DNA of 49,374 nt from Candidatus Didemnitutus sp. GTDB lineage: Bacteria; Verrucomicrobiota; Verrucomicrobiia; Opitutales; Opitutaceae. The notes under the pieces were generated by a model that was given only the letters and a program-made list of their open reading frames with translations, had not been told where the DNA came from and ran no database searches. The stretch spans positions 1 through 49,374 of the forward strand of contig JAUXXD010000146.1 in NCBI GenBank assembly GCA_030681265.1, read 5' to 3'. The translations under genes and the position numbers were made by a program. Within the stretch, counting starts at the first letter, position 1, and every line of letters begins with the position of its first letter. Below are positions 18,216 to 27,936 of this stretch, piece by piece.

Positions 18216-21200
18216 GTGGCCGCTCAAGACAACAGTTTCGTTCACTTGCACGTCCACACCGACTACAGCCTCCTCGACGGAGCGTGCCGGATCGACCGCT
18301 TGATGGACCGCGCCGCCGCGCTGGGCATGAACGCGCTGGCGCTAACGGATCACGGTAACATGTTTGGCGCCATCGAGTTCTTTAATGCCGCCAAGGCCAA
18401 AGGCATCAAGCCGCTCGTCGGTTGCGAGATTTACCTGACGGAGGGTTCTCGCCTCGAAAAGAACGGACGCTCGGAAGACGGAAAAAGCTATTACCACATG
18501 GGCTTGCTGGCGCGAAATCTGCGCGGTTACCAGAACCTGCTCAAACTCGTCTCCGACGCACACCTGAAGGGCTTTTATTACAAGCCGCGCGCCGACTACG
18601 AGACGCTCGCCCGCCACGCGGACGGCCTTATCGGGTTCACTGGTTGCCTGGCTGCCGTAGTGCCGCAACACTTGCTCCACGGTCGCATGGAAGACGCGCG
18701 CGCGGCCTGCGGCCGGTTCGTGGAAATTTTCGGTCGCGAAAACTTCTTCGTCGAAATCCAGGACCACGGCATCGCCGAGCAACGCAAAATTATCCCCGGC
18801 CTGCTCAAGCTCGGCGAAGAGTTTAAGCTGAAGGTGATTTGCACGAACGATGTGCATTACGTGAACGCCGACGACGCCGGCCCGCACGACGCGTTGTTGT
18901 GCATCCAGACTGGCTCGAAAATCGCCGAGACGAACCGGATGAAGTTCGACGGCACGCAATTCTACCTGAAGACGCGAGAGGAGATGGACCGGCTCTTCAG
19001 CGAAGTCCCCGAATCCGTCACGAACACGCAGCTCGTCGCCGAAATGTGCGAGCTGGCGATTCCGTTCCCCAAAGGCTCCGAGCGTTATCCCAAGTATCCG
19101 CTCCCGCCGGAGGTCAAGGACGACCGCGCCGGTTATCTCAAGGAACTTTGCATCACCGGCCTGCGTCGTCGCTACGAAGTCGATTACGCACACCCCGACC
19201 AAGCCGCTGATCCCGCGCTCGCCAAAACGCTCAACGAACGCCTCGACTTCGAACTCTCCATCATCGGCGGCACAGGCTTCATCGATTACTTCCTCGTCGT
19301 GTGGGATTTCATCGATTGGGCGCGGAAAAAAGACATTCCCGTCGGGCCGGGTCGCGGCTCCGGCGCCGGCTGTCTCGTCGCCTATCTGCTCGGCATCACC
19401 AATCTCGATCCGCTCCGCTTCAAGTTGCTCTTCGAGCGTTTCCTTAATCCCGAGCGCGTATCGCCGCCGGACTTCGATATCGATTTCTGCATGCGCCGCC
19501 GCAGCGAAGTCATCGACTACGTGCGCCAGAAATACGGCAACGACTGCGTGGCCAACATCATCACCTACGGCACGCTCGGCGCGAAAATGGTCATCCGCGA
19601 CGTCGCGCGCGTGCACGACCTGCCCTACGCCGACGCCGACCGCCTCGCCAAGATGATTCCCGATGAGCTCAACATCAGCCTGCGGGCGGCGATCGACAAA
19701 TCCGCCGAGCTGCGCAACGAATTCGAAAACAATCCCGTCGCCAAGCGTATCATCGACCAAGGCCTCGTCCTCGAAGGCATGGTGCGCAACACCGGCAAAC
19801 ACGCCGCCGGCATCATCATCACCGACCGGCCGCTCGACGAATTCGTGCCGCTGACGTTGCAGGAAGGCGACGTCACCGTCCAATACGACATGACCGCCGT
19901 GGGCAAACTCGGCCTGTTGAAGATGGACTTCCTCGGCCTCAAGACGCTCACCGTCATCGCCGACGCCGTGGCCAACATCCGCCGTAGCGCCGACCCGAAA
20001 TTCGACATTGAGGCACTCGATTTCGACGACGCAAAAACCTACGAACTGCTCAACTCCGGCCGCACCACCGGCGTCTTCCAACTCGAATCCGGCGGCATGC
20101 AAAATCTCTGCCGCCAGATCAGTCTGGCCTCCATCGATGAAATCGTCGCGCTCATCGCGCTCTACCGGCCCGGTCCGATGGAGTGGATTCCCGACTACAT
20201 CCGCGGCAAAAAAAACCCCGCGACCGTCCAGTTTCCCCACCCGTTGCTCGAGGAAGTCTGCCGCGAAACCTACGGCGTGATGGTTTATCAGGAACAGGTG
20301 ATGGAAGCCGCGAAAATCATCGCCGGCTACACCCTCGGCGGGGCCGACATGCTGCGCCGCGCCATGGGCAAAAAGGACGCCGAAGGGATGGCGAATGAAC
20401 GCGCGAAGTTCGTCGAAGGCGCCGCGCGCACCAACAAGATCGACGCCAAAACCGCCAACTCGATCTTCGACATTCTCAACAAGTTCGCCAGTTACGGTTT
20501 CAACAAATCGCACTCCGCCGCCTACGCCGTGCTCAGTTACCAGACCGGTTACCTGAAGGCGAATTACCCCGTTCAATTCATGGCCGCGATGCTCAGCGCG
20601 GAATTGGGCAACTCGGAGAAAGTCGCGCACTTCATCGCCGAGTGCGAAGCGATGAGTCTCACCGTGCTCGGTCCCGACGTGAACGAATCGCGCGACATGT
20701 TCACGCCCCTCGGCGGCAAAATCCGTTTCGGCCTTGCCGGCATCAAAGGCGTCGGCGAACAAGCCGCGCAAAAGATCATCGAAGAGCGCGAAGCCAACGG
20801 GCCGTTCGCGAGCTTCGAGGATTTCGTCGTGCGCGTCGATGGCCGCGCCATCAACAAGCGCGTGCTCGAACACTTGGTGAAGACCGGTGCGTTCGACTTC
20901 AGCGGTGCCTCGCGCAAACAACTCTTCGAAAGCATCGACTCCGCCCTCGCCGGGGCCGCCGCCCACGCCCGCGACCAAGCCGCCGGCCAGCACAGCTTTC
21001 TCGACCTGCTCGCCGAGCCCGCGCCGCCGAAGCGCCATAACGAAACCAACACCGTCACCGCGCAACGCGCCGCGGCCGTGGAAGATTTCACATCGGCTGA
21101 ACGCCTCCAATTCGAGAAGGAACTCGTCGGCTTCTACGTTTCCGGCCATCCGCTCAACGCCTTTTCCGGTCTCGCCGAGGCGCTCTGCACGCACAACGAG

Positions 21201-21782
21201 GACACCATTCTCCGCGAAGGCGACCGCGTGGAGTTCCGTCTCGCCGGCCTCGTCACTGGTATCACGAAGCGCCTTTCCAAACGCGACAACCGCCCGTGGG
21301 CCTTCTTCACGCTTGCGAGCAAACGCGGCACGCTCTCGGTCAACATGTATGCCGATGCCTACGAGACCTACGGCAAGCTACTCGCGGAGAATCTTCCCAT
21401 TGTCGCACTTGGTTCCGTGATGCGCGGCAACGACGGCGCGCGTCTCAACATCAAGGAAGTCTACCCACTCGAAAACCACCTGCCCGGCGTAGTCCGGCGC
21501 CTCACGTGGCTCTTGCATCCGTCGCATTCCGCGGCGCCGGATTTCCTACAGAAGCTACGCACGACGATCGACGCGGCGAGCGGCGACACCAAGATCGAAC
21601 TCGGTTTTCTCTTCGAGGGTAACATTGCCCCCGTCGCCGAAACTTCCTTCGCCCTCAAATGGCGCGTGAGCGGGCCGGCCTTCCAGGAATTGCGCAACCA
21701 CCCGGCTTGCGCCGGCGTCCAAGTCGAGACCCGTCCGCCCGAGCTCAAGGAAGTCCGCCGGTGGGGCAAGAAGTCGTTCTAA
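18216..21782 (+). CDS. dnaE: DNA polymerase III subunit alpha
   Basis: Catalytic subunit of the replicative DNA polymerase, about 1188 aa. The PHP domain opens with FVHLHVHTDYSLLDG and ALTDHGNMFGA. The palm carries GPGRGSGAGCLVAYLLGITN and the catalytic aspartates in PDFDIDFCM. The finger and tau-binding regions follow, then a helix-hairpin-helix and the OB-fold (VEFRLAGLVTGITKR). I favour the GTG at 18216, just before the PHP start; an in-frame ATG at 18138 would add 26 residues with no family counterpart. The stop is three bases from the next gene, so the methyltransferase is co-transcribed. This is the DnaE1 type, without an internal proofreading exonuclease. Confidence 0.96.
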   Translation: MAAQDNSFVHLHVHTDYSLLDGACRIDRLMDRAAALGMNALALTDHGNMFGAIEFFNAAKAKGIKPLVGCEIYLTEGSRLEKNGRSEDGKSYYHMGLLARNLRGYQNLLKLVSDAHLKGFYYKPRADYETLARHADGLIGFTGCLAAVVPQHLLHGRMEDARAACGRFVEIFGRENFFVEIQDHGIAEQRKIIPGLLKLGEEFKLKVICTNDVHYVNADDAGPHDALLCIQTGSKIAETNRMKFDGTQFYLKTREEMDRLFSEVPESVTNTQLVAEMCELAIPFPKGSERYPKYPLPPEVKDDRAGYLKELCITGLRRRYEVDYAHPDQAADPALAKTLNERLDFELSIIGGTGFIDYFLVVWDFIDWARKKDIPVGPGRGSGAGCLVAYLLGITNLDPLRFKLLFERFLNPERVSPPDFDIDFCMRRRSEVIDYVRQKYGNDCVANIITYGTLGAKMVIRDVARVHDLPYADADRLAKMIPDELNISLRAAIDKSAELRNEFENNPVAKRIIDQGLVLEGMVRNTGKHAAGIIITDRPLDEFVPLTLQEGDVTVQYDMTAVGKLGLLKMDFLGLKTLTVIADAVANIRRSADPKFDIEALDFDDAKTYELLNSGRTTGVFQLESGGMQNLCRQISLASIDEIVALIALYRPGPMEWIPDYIRGKKNPATVQFPHPLLEEVCRETYGVMVYQEQVMEAAKIIAGYTLGGADMLRRAMGKKDAEGMANERAKFVEGAARTNKIDAKTANSIFDILNKFASYGFNKSHSAAYAVLSYQTGYLKANYPVQFMAAMLSAELGNSEKVAHFIAECEAMSLTVLGPDVNESRDMFTPLGGKIRFGLAGIKGVGEQAAQKIIEEREANGPFASFEDFVVRVDGRAINKRVLEHLVKTGAFDFSGASRKQLFESIDSALAGAAAHARDQAAGQHSFLDLLAEPAPPKRHNETNTVTAQRAAAVEDFTSAERLQFEKELVGFYVSGHPLNAFSGLAEALCTHNEDTILREGDRVEFRLAGLVTGITKRLSKRDNRPWAFFTLASKRGTLSVNMYADAYETYGKLLAENLPIVALGSVMRGNDGARLNIKEVYPLENHLPGVVRRLTWLLHPSHSAAPDFLQKLRTTIDAASGDTKIELGFLFEGNIAPVAETSFALKWRVSGPAFQELRNHPACAGVQVETRPPELKEVRRWGKKSF

Positions 21783-21785
21783 CCG

Positions 21786-22919
21786 ATGCAAACTTCTCCT
21801 GTTCTCAACGAAGCCGCGCGCATCCTGCAACAAGTGCAGGCCGGCACGCCTGCTGATGCGGCGTTGCGCGAAAATCTCGCGCGCACCCGTCACGTGTCCG
21901 CTCCCGCGCGGAGGCGCGAGGTCAGTCATGCGGTGTTCACTTATTTCCGTTGGTGGCGTTGGCTGTCCCCGCGCGACTCGCTGCAAACGCAAGTCGCCGC
22001 CGCTCTCGCGCTCCAGCAACGCTTCGACCAATCACCGGCAAGTGTGAAACCCGAGGCACTCGCCGCGCGCGCCGTGCCGGATTGGCTCGCCACCGAGATG
22101 GACGCGGTGCCTGCGGCATGGTTGCAACAGCTCCAGCGCCCACCCGCACTGTGGATTCGCCCGCAACAAGCCGAAGCGACCGCCGTCGCCACCGCGCTGC
22201 GCGAGTGCGAACCCGCGGCTCCACTCTCCGGAACCACACTCGCGGCCTTGCGCTACACCGGCACGCGCGACTTGTTTCTCACGCAGCAATTTCAAAACGG
22301 ACAGTTCGAGATCCAAGATCTCGCGTCGCAACTCGTGGGCCACGCCTGCGCGCCACAACCGGGCGAAATCTGGTGGGACACCTGCGCAGGCGAAGGCGGC
22401 AAAACGATGCACTTGTCCGACCTCATGCAAAACAAAGGCAAGATTTGGGCGAGTGATCGCTCGTTGCGCCGCCTCGATCAGTTGAAGAAACGCGCCGCGC
22501 GCGCGAAAGCATTCAATTACCGCTCCGCACCGTGGGAAGGTGGCGAAAAGCTGCCGACGAAAACCAAATTCGACGGCGTGCTCGTTGACGCGCCGTGCAG
22601 CGGCATCGGCACCTGGCAACGCAACCCGCATGCGCGCTGGACGACACAGCCGACGGATGTGCACGAACTGGCCGCCGTGCAGCAACGCCTGCTCCAACAT
22701 GTCGCGCCGTCAGTAAAAAGCGGCGGCCGACTGATCTACGCCGTGTGCACGTTGGCGCGGGCTGAAACGACGGCGGTGGCCGAGGCTTTCAGCACCGCGC
22801 ATCCGGAGTTCGCGCCGTTACCGCTGACGTCGCTCGGCTCGGAAAAATCATCGCTCATGCTCTGGCCGCACGAGCTCAACGCCAACGGCATGTTCATCGC
22901 CGCGTGGCGCCGGCGGTGA
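21786..22919 (+). CDS. RsmB-like RNA (cytosine-C5) methyltransferase
   Basis: SAM-dependent RNA m5C methyltransferase of 377 aa. The Rossmann core shows TCAGEGGKTMHLSDLM (SAM site), the catalytic motif IV VDAPCSGIGTWQRNP and motif VI IYAVCTLARAET. Both cysteines expected for the Nol1/Nop2/Sun mechanism are therefore present. The N-terminal NusB-like region found in full-length RsmB is short or degenerate, so the exact rRNA target (16S C967 or another site) cannot be assigned. It begins three bases after the dnaE stop and is almost certainly translated from the same message. Confidence 0.87.
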   Translation: MQTSPVLNEAARILQQVQAGTPADAALRENLARTRHVSAPARRREVSHAVFTYFRWWRWLSPRDSLQTQVAAALALQQRFDQSPASVKPEALAARAVPDWLATEMDAVPAAWLQQLQRPPALWIRPQQAEATAVATALRECEPAAPLSGTTLAALRYTGTRDLFLTQQFQNGQFEIQDLASQLVGHACAPQPGEIWWDTCAGEGGKTMHLSDLMQNKGKIWASDRSLRRLDQLKKRAARAKAFNYRSAPWEGGEKLPTKTKFDGVLVDAPCSGIGTWQRNPHARWTTQPTDVHELAAVQQRLLQHVAPSVKSGGRLIYAVCTLARAETTAVAEAFSTAHPEFAPLPLTSLGSEKSSLMLWPHELNANGMFIAAWRRR

Positions 22920-23034
22920 CGCACGAGCTTAGTGGTCATTTTTCGAAATTCCGTCGTGCACCAGTGGCGGAGAATCGGTAAAGCGTTGGCTCGTTCATCG
23001 CCGCGCTGGGCCAAGTGGCGCCGTTCTCGCTCCT

Positions 23035-24957
23035 ATGATTACCGCATTCCTCCGCATTGTCCTGCTCCTTTCTCTCACTTGCGCTGGCGCCCTCGCGCGA
23101 CCTCCCGTCGGCGATTTCGTCAAGCGACCCGCCGTCAGTGCGGTGCAGATTTCCGAAGGCGGCCGTTACGTCGCCTTCCTGACGCCCAGCAACGCCCACT
23201 TTTTCGATCTGAACGTCTACGACCTGCAGACGCGGAGCGCGAAGAAGTTCGATATGGGCGGTGACGATGTGCTCGGTTTCGAGTGGATCGACGCCGATCG
23301 CATGGTGGTCTATAGCGAAAATCGCCCCGACACCCGCGGCCGGATGCGTGTGGTCGATATCAAGGGCGACAAAGTCAGCGCCAATCTGAGTTCGCGCCAC
23401 CACTACTTCCAACTCGTAAGCAGCCTGCGGCGTGATGAGAAATTTTTCGTCGCCCGTTTCTTCGACGACGGTCAGGGCTCGCAAGGCCTCGCCGTCATCA
23501 ACACCCGGTTGCGGCCCGCGACGATGGCCGGACAAAACAACGCCCGCTACAACGTGCACGAGTGGCTCGATCTGCCCAAAGGCGAGCACCACGGCACCAT
23601 GACCGATCTCGACGGCGAAGTGCGGCTGGTGAGCATTTATTGCGGCAAGAAACTTCGCTTTTTCTATCGCGCCTCCGCCAAGGCGGCCTGGATTGAATTG
23701 CCCTTCGACTACGAGATGACCGACGTGATCGGCTTCACTAACGATCCCGACGTCCTCTGGGTTTCCCATTACTCCGGCGATGCGACCAGCAGCCGCCTGC
23801 ATCGCTACCGTGTCAGTCAGGCGGATTTCGGCCCGCCGCTCTACGAGGATGCCCGCTATTCGCTGAGCGAAGCATCCCTGCTGGAAGTGCGCACTGCCAC
23901 CGGCCAAGCGCGCACCCTCGCGCTGCACTACCACCGCGACGTGCCCGCGCAACTGGCGCTCGATGCGGAGTTCGCCGCCGTGCAAAAGGCGATCAACGCC
24001 CGCCTGCCCGGCCGCCTCAATCTGATCACCAGTTGCGACCGCGAATTGAAGAATTTTGCCGTCTCCTCCACCAGCGGGCGCGAACCCGCGCGCTACGTGA
24101 TCTACCAACATGCCACGGGTGAATTCCTGCCCCTGCCCGAGCCGACGCCATGGTTCAACGCAGCCGCGATGAGCGTGATGCGCCCGATGAAATTCACCGC
24201 GCGCGACGGCCTGGAACTGGACGGCTATCTCTCGCTGCCCGCCGCCTCCGCCGACGGCCGCAAGCCCCCGCTGGTCGTCTATCCGCACGGCGGCCCATGG
24301 GTGCGCGACACCTGGGGCTTCGACTCCGACGTGCAGTTTCTCACCTCGCGCGGCTACGCGGTCTTCCAACCCAATTATCGCGGCTCCACCGGTTTTGCCA
24401 AAGCGGTTTCCAAGGACGACGATTTCGAGTTTCGCAAAATGCACGATGACGTCACCGACGGTGTGCGCCATCTTGTGGCACATGGCCTCGTCGATGAGAA
24501 ACGCCTCGCGATTTACGGCGGCAGTTTCGGCGGCTACCTCGCCGTCGCCGGCGTCGCGTTCGAGCCGACGCTCTACCAGTGCGCCGTCACCTTTGCCGGA
24601 GTGTTCGATTGGAAGCGCTTGATCAAACAATCGTGGAGTCAGTCGGACGACGACGAGTTCAACTACGACCGCTTGATGCAACGACTCGGCGATCCCGCGC
24701 AACAGGAGGATCGTTTTCTCACGATGTCGCCGATCGCGCACATCGCCGCCGTTCGCGCGCCGGTGCTAGTGGTGCACGGCAAGATGGACACCGTGGTAGA
24801 CTACCGTCAATCGACCAAGCTGCTCGCCGAACTCAGCGCACACAGGGTGCCGCACGAGAAGCTCTTTTTTGACACGGAATTCCACGGCTTCTCCGAGCGC
24901 GAAAACTACCAGAAGTTTCTCGAAACCTTGGAACGCTTCCTTGCCCAACACCTGTGA
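23035..24957 (+). CDS. Secreted S9-family prolyl-oligopeptidase-like serine peptidase
   Basis: Exported peptidase of 640 aa. The signal peptide is MITAFLRIVLLLSLTCAGALA. A beta-propeller spans about residues 25-370 and an alpha/beta hydrolase domain follows. The nucleophile is in YGGSFGGYLA (GxSxGG), the catalytic Asp in HGKMDTVVDY and the His in FHGFSERENY. The oxyanion region is VVYPHGGPWVRDTWGF. This resembles the dipeptidyl-aminopeptidase/acylaminoacyl-peptidase branch. Its stop overlaps the GTG of the following methyltransferase in a GTGA arrangement, which suggests translational coupling although the products seem unrelated. Confidence 0.92.
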   Translation: MITAFLRIVLLLSLTCAGALARPPVGDFVKRPAVSAVQISEGGRYVAFLTPSNAHFFDLNVYDLQTRSAKKFDMGGDDVLGFEWIDADRMVVYSENRPDTRGRMRVVDIKGDKVSANLSSRHHYFQLVSSLRRDEKFFVARFFDDGQGSQGLAVINTRLRPATMAGQNNARYNVHEWLDLPKGEHHGTMTDLDGEVRLVSIYCGKKLRFFYRASAKAAWIELPFDYEMTDVIGFTNDPDVLWVSHYSGDATSSRLHRYRVSQADFGPPLYEDARYSLSEASLLEVRTATGQARTLALHYHRDVPAQLALDAEFAAVQKAINARLPGRLNLITSCDRELKNFAVSSTSGREPARYVIYQHATGEFLPLPEPTPWFNAAAMSVMRPMKFTARDGLELDGYLSLPAASADGRKPPLVVYPHGGPWVRDTWGFDSDVQFLTSRGYAVFQPNYRGSTGFAKAVSKDDDFEFRKMHDDVTDGVRHLVAHGLVDEKRLAIYGGSFGGYLAVAGVAFEPTLYQCAVTFAGVFDWKRLIKQSWSQSDDDEFNYDRLMQRLGDPAQQEDRFLTMSPIAHIAAVRAPVLVVHGKMDTVVDYRQSTKLLAELSAHRVPHEKLFFDTEFHGFSERENYQKFLETLERFLAQHL

Positions 24958-25811
24958 GTAAAGCATCGGTTCCGATTACCGGCGAGACGGTCTGCGCGGA
25001 CTTCAACCATGTTCGCGCCGTGCTGCATTACACGAAGGCAGCCCATTCGCTCGGGCTGTGGCGCTCGGAGCAGGTCGTCATCGAGCGCTTCCTCACGGAC
25101 AAGTCCGCGCGCCTCCTCGAAGCCGGTTGCGGTGCCGGACGCGTCGCACTCGGTCTCGCGCAACTCGGTTACGCGGAAATCGTCGGTTTCGATTTCGCCA
25201 CCGAACTCGTTGAGCAAGCCGAGAGTCTCGCGCGGGAACGCGCCGTGACCAATGTGCATTTCGCCCACGCCGATGCCACCACCCTCGCCGCCCAGGGCAA
25301 ACTGAACGGCAACATGCCACAAAAATGCACGCGTGCTGCCCCGAGCACTTGTAACCTAATAGGTGACAAACGCACGGAGTGGGTGCGCGCGGAGTCGTTC
25401 GACGGAGCATTGTTTATGTTCAACGGGCTGATGCAAATACCGGGGCGCGAGAATCGCCGGTCGGCTCTGCGCGGTTTACACGCGCTCGCCCGCAAGGGTG
25501 CACCGCTGATTTTCACCACTCACGATCGCAATGACGAGGCGGCGGAGCGCCGGCATTGGAAACGGCAGGCGGAGATTTGGGCCGCGGGAAAGCAGGATCC
25601 GGCGCTGGTTGAGTTCGGTGATCGCTACTTTATCGATGACGACGATTACCGCGTGTTCATGCATTTGCCGGATCGTGCGGAAATTGTCGAAGACCTCGCG
25701 GCTACGGGTTGGACGCTCGAATTTGACGAAATGCGCCGACGTCTGGCAGTGGAGCTGAAACCGGTGCGCGACTTTTCCGACGAGTGTCGGTTCTGGGTTG
25801 CTCGTAAGTAA
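24954..25811 (+). CDS. SAM-dependent methyltransferase with in-frame insertion
   Basis: Class I methyltransferase of 285 aa. Motif I is LLEAGCGAGRVALGLAQLG, followed by IVGFDFATELVEQA and NVHFAHADATTL. The expected next strand, ESFDGALFMFNGLMQIPG, comes about 25-30 residues later than in normal relatives. The segment between (about residues 117-145) is cysteine- and charge-rich and is encoded by DNA with several palindromes, so it looks like an in-frame insertion. The substrate is unknown. The GTG start overlaps the TGA of the peptidase gene. A strong hairpin directly after the stop probably ends the transcript. Confidence 0.82.
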   Translation: MSKASVPITGETVCADFNHVRAVLHYTKAAHSLGLWRSEQVVIERFLTDKSARLLEAGCGAGRVALGLAQLGYAEIVGFDFATELVEQAESLARERAVTNVHFAHADATTLAAQGKLNGNMPQKCTRAAPSTCNLIGDKRTEWVRAESFDGALFMFNGLMQIPGRENRRSALRGLHALARKGAPLIFTTHDRNDEAAERRHWKRQAEIWAAGKQDPALVEFGDRYFIDDDDYRVFMHLPDRAEIVEDLAATGWTLEFDEMRRRLAVELKPVRDFSDECRFWVARK

Positions 25812-25840
25812 AGATCCCCCGAGCAAGCTCCGGGGGATCT
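25812..25840 (+). terminator. Hairpin after methyltransferase gene
   Basis: The arms AGATCCCCCG (25812-25821) and CGGGGGATCT (25831-25840) pair perfectly over 10 bp, immediately after the TAA of the methyltransferase gene. There is no long T run behind it, so termination may be weak. The loop carries GAGCAAGCTC, which recurs in the hairpin at 25930-25945, so it may also belong to a repeat family. Confidence 0.6.
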
Positions 25841-25867
25841 TGATCGAGACAGTTTTGTCCGTATTTT

Positions 25868-25945
25868 TGTGGGAGCGACCTCGGTCGCGGCTGTCGCGTG
25901 CAAGCACGCTCCCACAGATTCGATCCAAGCCGGAGCAAGCTCCGG
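25868..25945. repeat. REP-like palindromic element cluster
   Basis: The outer arms TGTGGGAGCG (25868-25877) and CGCTCCCACA (25907-25916) enclose two further hairpins: GCGACC-TC-GGTCGC (25875-25888) and GCGTGC-AA-GCACGC (25896-25909). The folded form would be a clover-like cruciform. A third hairpin, CCGGAGC-AA-GCTCCGG, follows at 25930-25945. This structure resembles REP/BIME elements mobilised by RAYT transposases. No RAYT gene is in the window. Confidence 0.7.
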
Positions 25946-25970
25946 GGTATTGGACTCACTGGGAATAAAA

Positions 25971-25994
25971 AGGCCGCGCGTTTCCGCGCGGCCT
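25971..25994 (-). terminator. Rho-independent terminator of the autotransporter gene
   Basis: On the minus strand the stem AGGCCGCGCG-GAAA-CGCGCGGCCT is directly followed by TTTTT. This is a textbook intrinsic terminator about 25 bases after the stop of the esterase autotransporter gene. Confidence 0.85.
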
Positions 25995-26019
25995 GAGAAA
26001 CTTAAGCGAAGTCTGCGAC

Positions 26020-27855
26020 TCAGAAGCCAGTCTGGATCGAGAAGGAGTATTGGCTCGCGGTGTTGCCGTCGTCGCGGAATTCCGCGGTGTAACCGGCGGC
26101 CCAACCCCAACGCTTTGACAATGTGCCGACCAAGCGGCCGCCGACCTTGATGCTCTTATCGAGACCATCGACGACGTTCGTCCGCGTGGTGGCCGACAAC
26201 GTGCCGCTCAAACGACCGGAGAGTTGGCGAGTGTCGTCGCCGAGATCCGATTGAAGCACGGCAAAGAGATTCACGTAGAGCGGTTTGTCGCCCGCAATCA
26301 TGCGCCAGTCAGCCGTCGCGCCAACGAGGCCGGCAAACGCGGTAGCCGATTGACTATCGAATTCATAATTGAGACCCGTCACGCCAGTTTCGCTGTAGCC
26401 ATCGAGTTCGGCTTTCGTGTAGCGCACACCAACGAATGGCGAGAAATGAAACTCATCGCTGCCGAAATCGCCGCCGAGGCGAACTGAGCCACCAAGGCGA
26501 TCACCCTTGGTTTTGCCAGAAGTGAGATAACCGCCAAAGGCCGTCTTGCGGCTGATGTCGCGCAGGTCTTGCGAACCGTAGCTCGCGGTGGCGTCGACAA
26601 ACAGCGGGCCGGATTTCCATTGGCCGTAAGCGGTGACCACTTGCCCGCCGAGTTTGAAGGAGCCGGCGGTCGCACCGAGCTTGGCATCAAATTTTTCAAC
26701 CGTAAGCGCGACCCCGCCGATGATGTTGCTCGTCAGCTGCCAATCGACACCGGCCGTCATGACGCTGCCCGTGTAATTGTATTGGTTGGTGTAGCCCGTG
26801 TAGTCGCGGGAACCGTCCTTGTAGCTGTAGCCGACGTAGCCATGTGCACCGGTGCGGCCCGCGCTGCTGCGCACGAGATCGAGGCGCGAGGTCACGACGT
26901 CAGCAGACATGTCCGAAGCGACGAGCACCGCCGAACCTTGCACGGCGGAGGTGCCGAGAACGAATTCCGGATTCAACACTTCCGTGAGCACGGTGGCGAA
27001 GATGGCATGGGCCTTGGTCGTGGGATGAATGCCGTCCCAGAATACAAACGTATTCACGTCGCCAACCATGCCGTTGCCGAGGAATTCCTGGCTTACGTTG
27101 GTGAATCCGAAGCGCGCCGGGTCCGCCAAAATGCGATTAAAAATTGCGCTGAGATCGAAAACCGTGACCTTGGCGTCGGCGGGGAGCGTCAGGCGGCCGA
27201 TGCGGCCAGCGATGTCGTTGTTGAAGGCGAGCGAACCGGCTTGGGCGAGCGTCGCCGCGGGGGCGCCACTGCCTGTGACGAAGCGTGCCGTCTTCGAGAT
27301 ATCGGGCAAGTTGAGCACGAGAATGTTTTTCGCCCCGAGGGTGGCGAGGCTCTGCACGGCACCCGCAACGGCCGTCGTGGCGGTAATGGCGGCGGCGGTG
27401 ACGGCCGGTCCGTTCTGCGTCGCGGGGTTGCCAATGGTGTTGAGCACGTCGTTCGCGCCCGCAAGGAGCACGAACAGGTCATTCGCGCCCGCCGTGATGG
27501 CACGCGATTGGTAGAGGCCGATTTGTTGCGCGAGGTTCGGCACCGCGCTACCCGGAGCGGCGGTGGCGCCGGCGAAGGCGAAATTGATGTTCGTTTTCAC
27601 CGTGCCGGCCGCCGTGCTGTGCGCCACGAGCCCGCTGCGCAAATACTCCGCGTAAGTGATGCCGTTGGAAACACGACCGTTGAAATACGGAGCCGGGGGC
27701 GAACCTGTCAGCGCGAAGGTGTTGCCATTGTCGGTGAGTGAATCACCGAAGAAAAAGTAGCTGCTGTAGCTACGGGGAGCTGGCTGGGCCAGCAGGCTCG
27801 AAACGAGGCCCAAAGCGGCCAGCCCGAGAACGAAACGAGAACGTAGTTTGCTCAT
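26020..27855 (-). CDS. GDSL/SGNH esterase autotransporter
   Basis: Outer-membrane esterase of 611 aa, EstA-like. The signal peptide ends near LLAQPA. The SGNH hydrolase passenger (about 30-300) has block I FFGDSLTDNG with the nucleophile Ser, block III VLLAGANDVL, and block V FWDGIHPTTKAHA with catalytic Asp and His. The C-terminal autotransporter barrel (about 335-611) has the alternating strand pattern and ends in YSFSIQTGF, the terminal Phe recognised by the Bam machinery. The enzyme would be displayed on the cell surface and act on lipids or esters. It has its own terminator and no close operon partner. Confidence 0.92.
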   Translation of the reverse strand: MSKLRSRFVLGLAALGLVSSLLAQPAPRSYSSYFFFGDSLTDNGNTFALTGSPPAPYFNGRVSNGITYAEYLRSGLVAHSTAAGTVKTNINFAFAGATAAPGSAVPNLAQQIGLYQSRAITAGANDLFVLLAGANDVLNTIGNPATQNGPAVTAAAITATTAVAGAVQSLATLGAKNILVLNLPDISKTARFVTGSGAPAATLAQAGSLAFNNDIAGRIGRLTLPADAKVTVFDLSAIFNRILADPARFGFTNVSQEFLGNGMVGDVNTFVFWDGIHPTTKAHAIFATVLTEVLNPEFVLGTSAVQGSAVLVASDMSADVVTSRLDLVRSSAGRTGAHGYVGYSYKDGSRDYTGYTNQYNYTGSVMTAGVDWQLTSNIIGGVALTVEKFDAKLGATAGSFKLGGQVVTAYGQWKSGPLFVDATASYGSQDLRDISRKTAFGGYLTSGKTKGDRLGGSVRLGGDFGSDEFHFSPFVGVRYTKAELDGYSETGVTGLNYEFDSQSATAFAGLVGATADWRMIAGDKPLYVNLFAVLQSDLGDDTRQLSGRLSGTLSATTRTNVVDGLDKSIKVGGRLVGTLSKRWGWAAGYTAEFRDDGNTASQYSFSIQTGF

Positions 27856-27936
27856 AGTTAGATGGGGGTAGAGAACAGTGCTAATACAGAACCTTGCTCC
27901 ACATGCGGCGCAAGGCTGATTCCGTCGATTTCGCTG

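Noticed and set aside
18342-21194. Minus-strand open frame of 950 codons
   Set aside because: It is the reverse-complement shadow of dnaE, where high-GC codon bias removes stops. The encoded sequence has no domain.
22936-24741. Minus-strand open frame of 601 codons
   Set aside because: Shadow of the S9 peptidase gene, which has all catalytic motifs on the plus strand.
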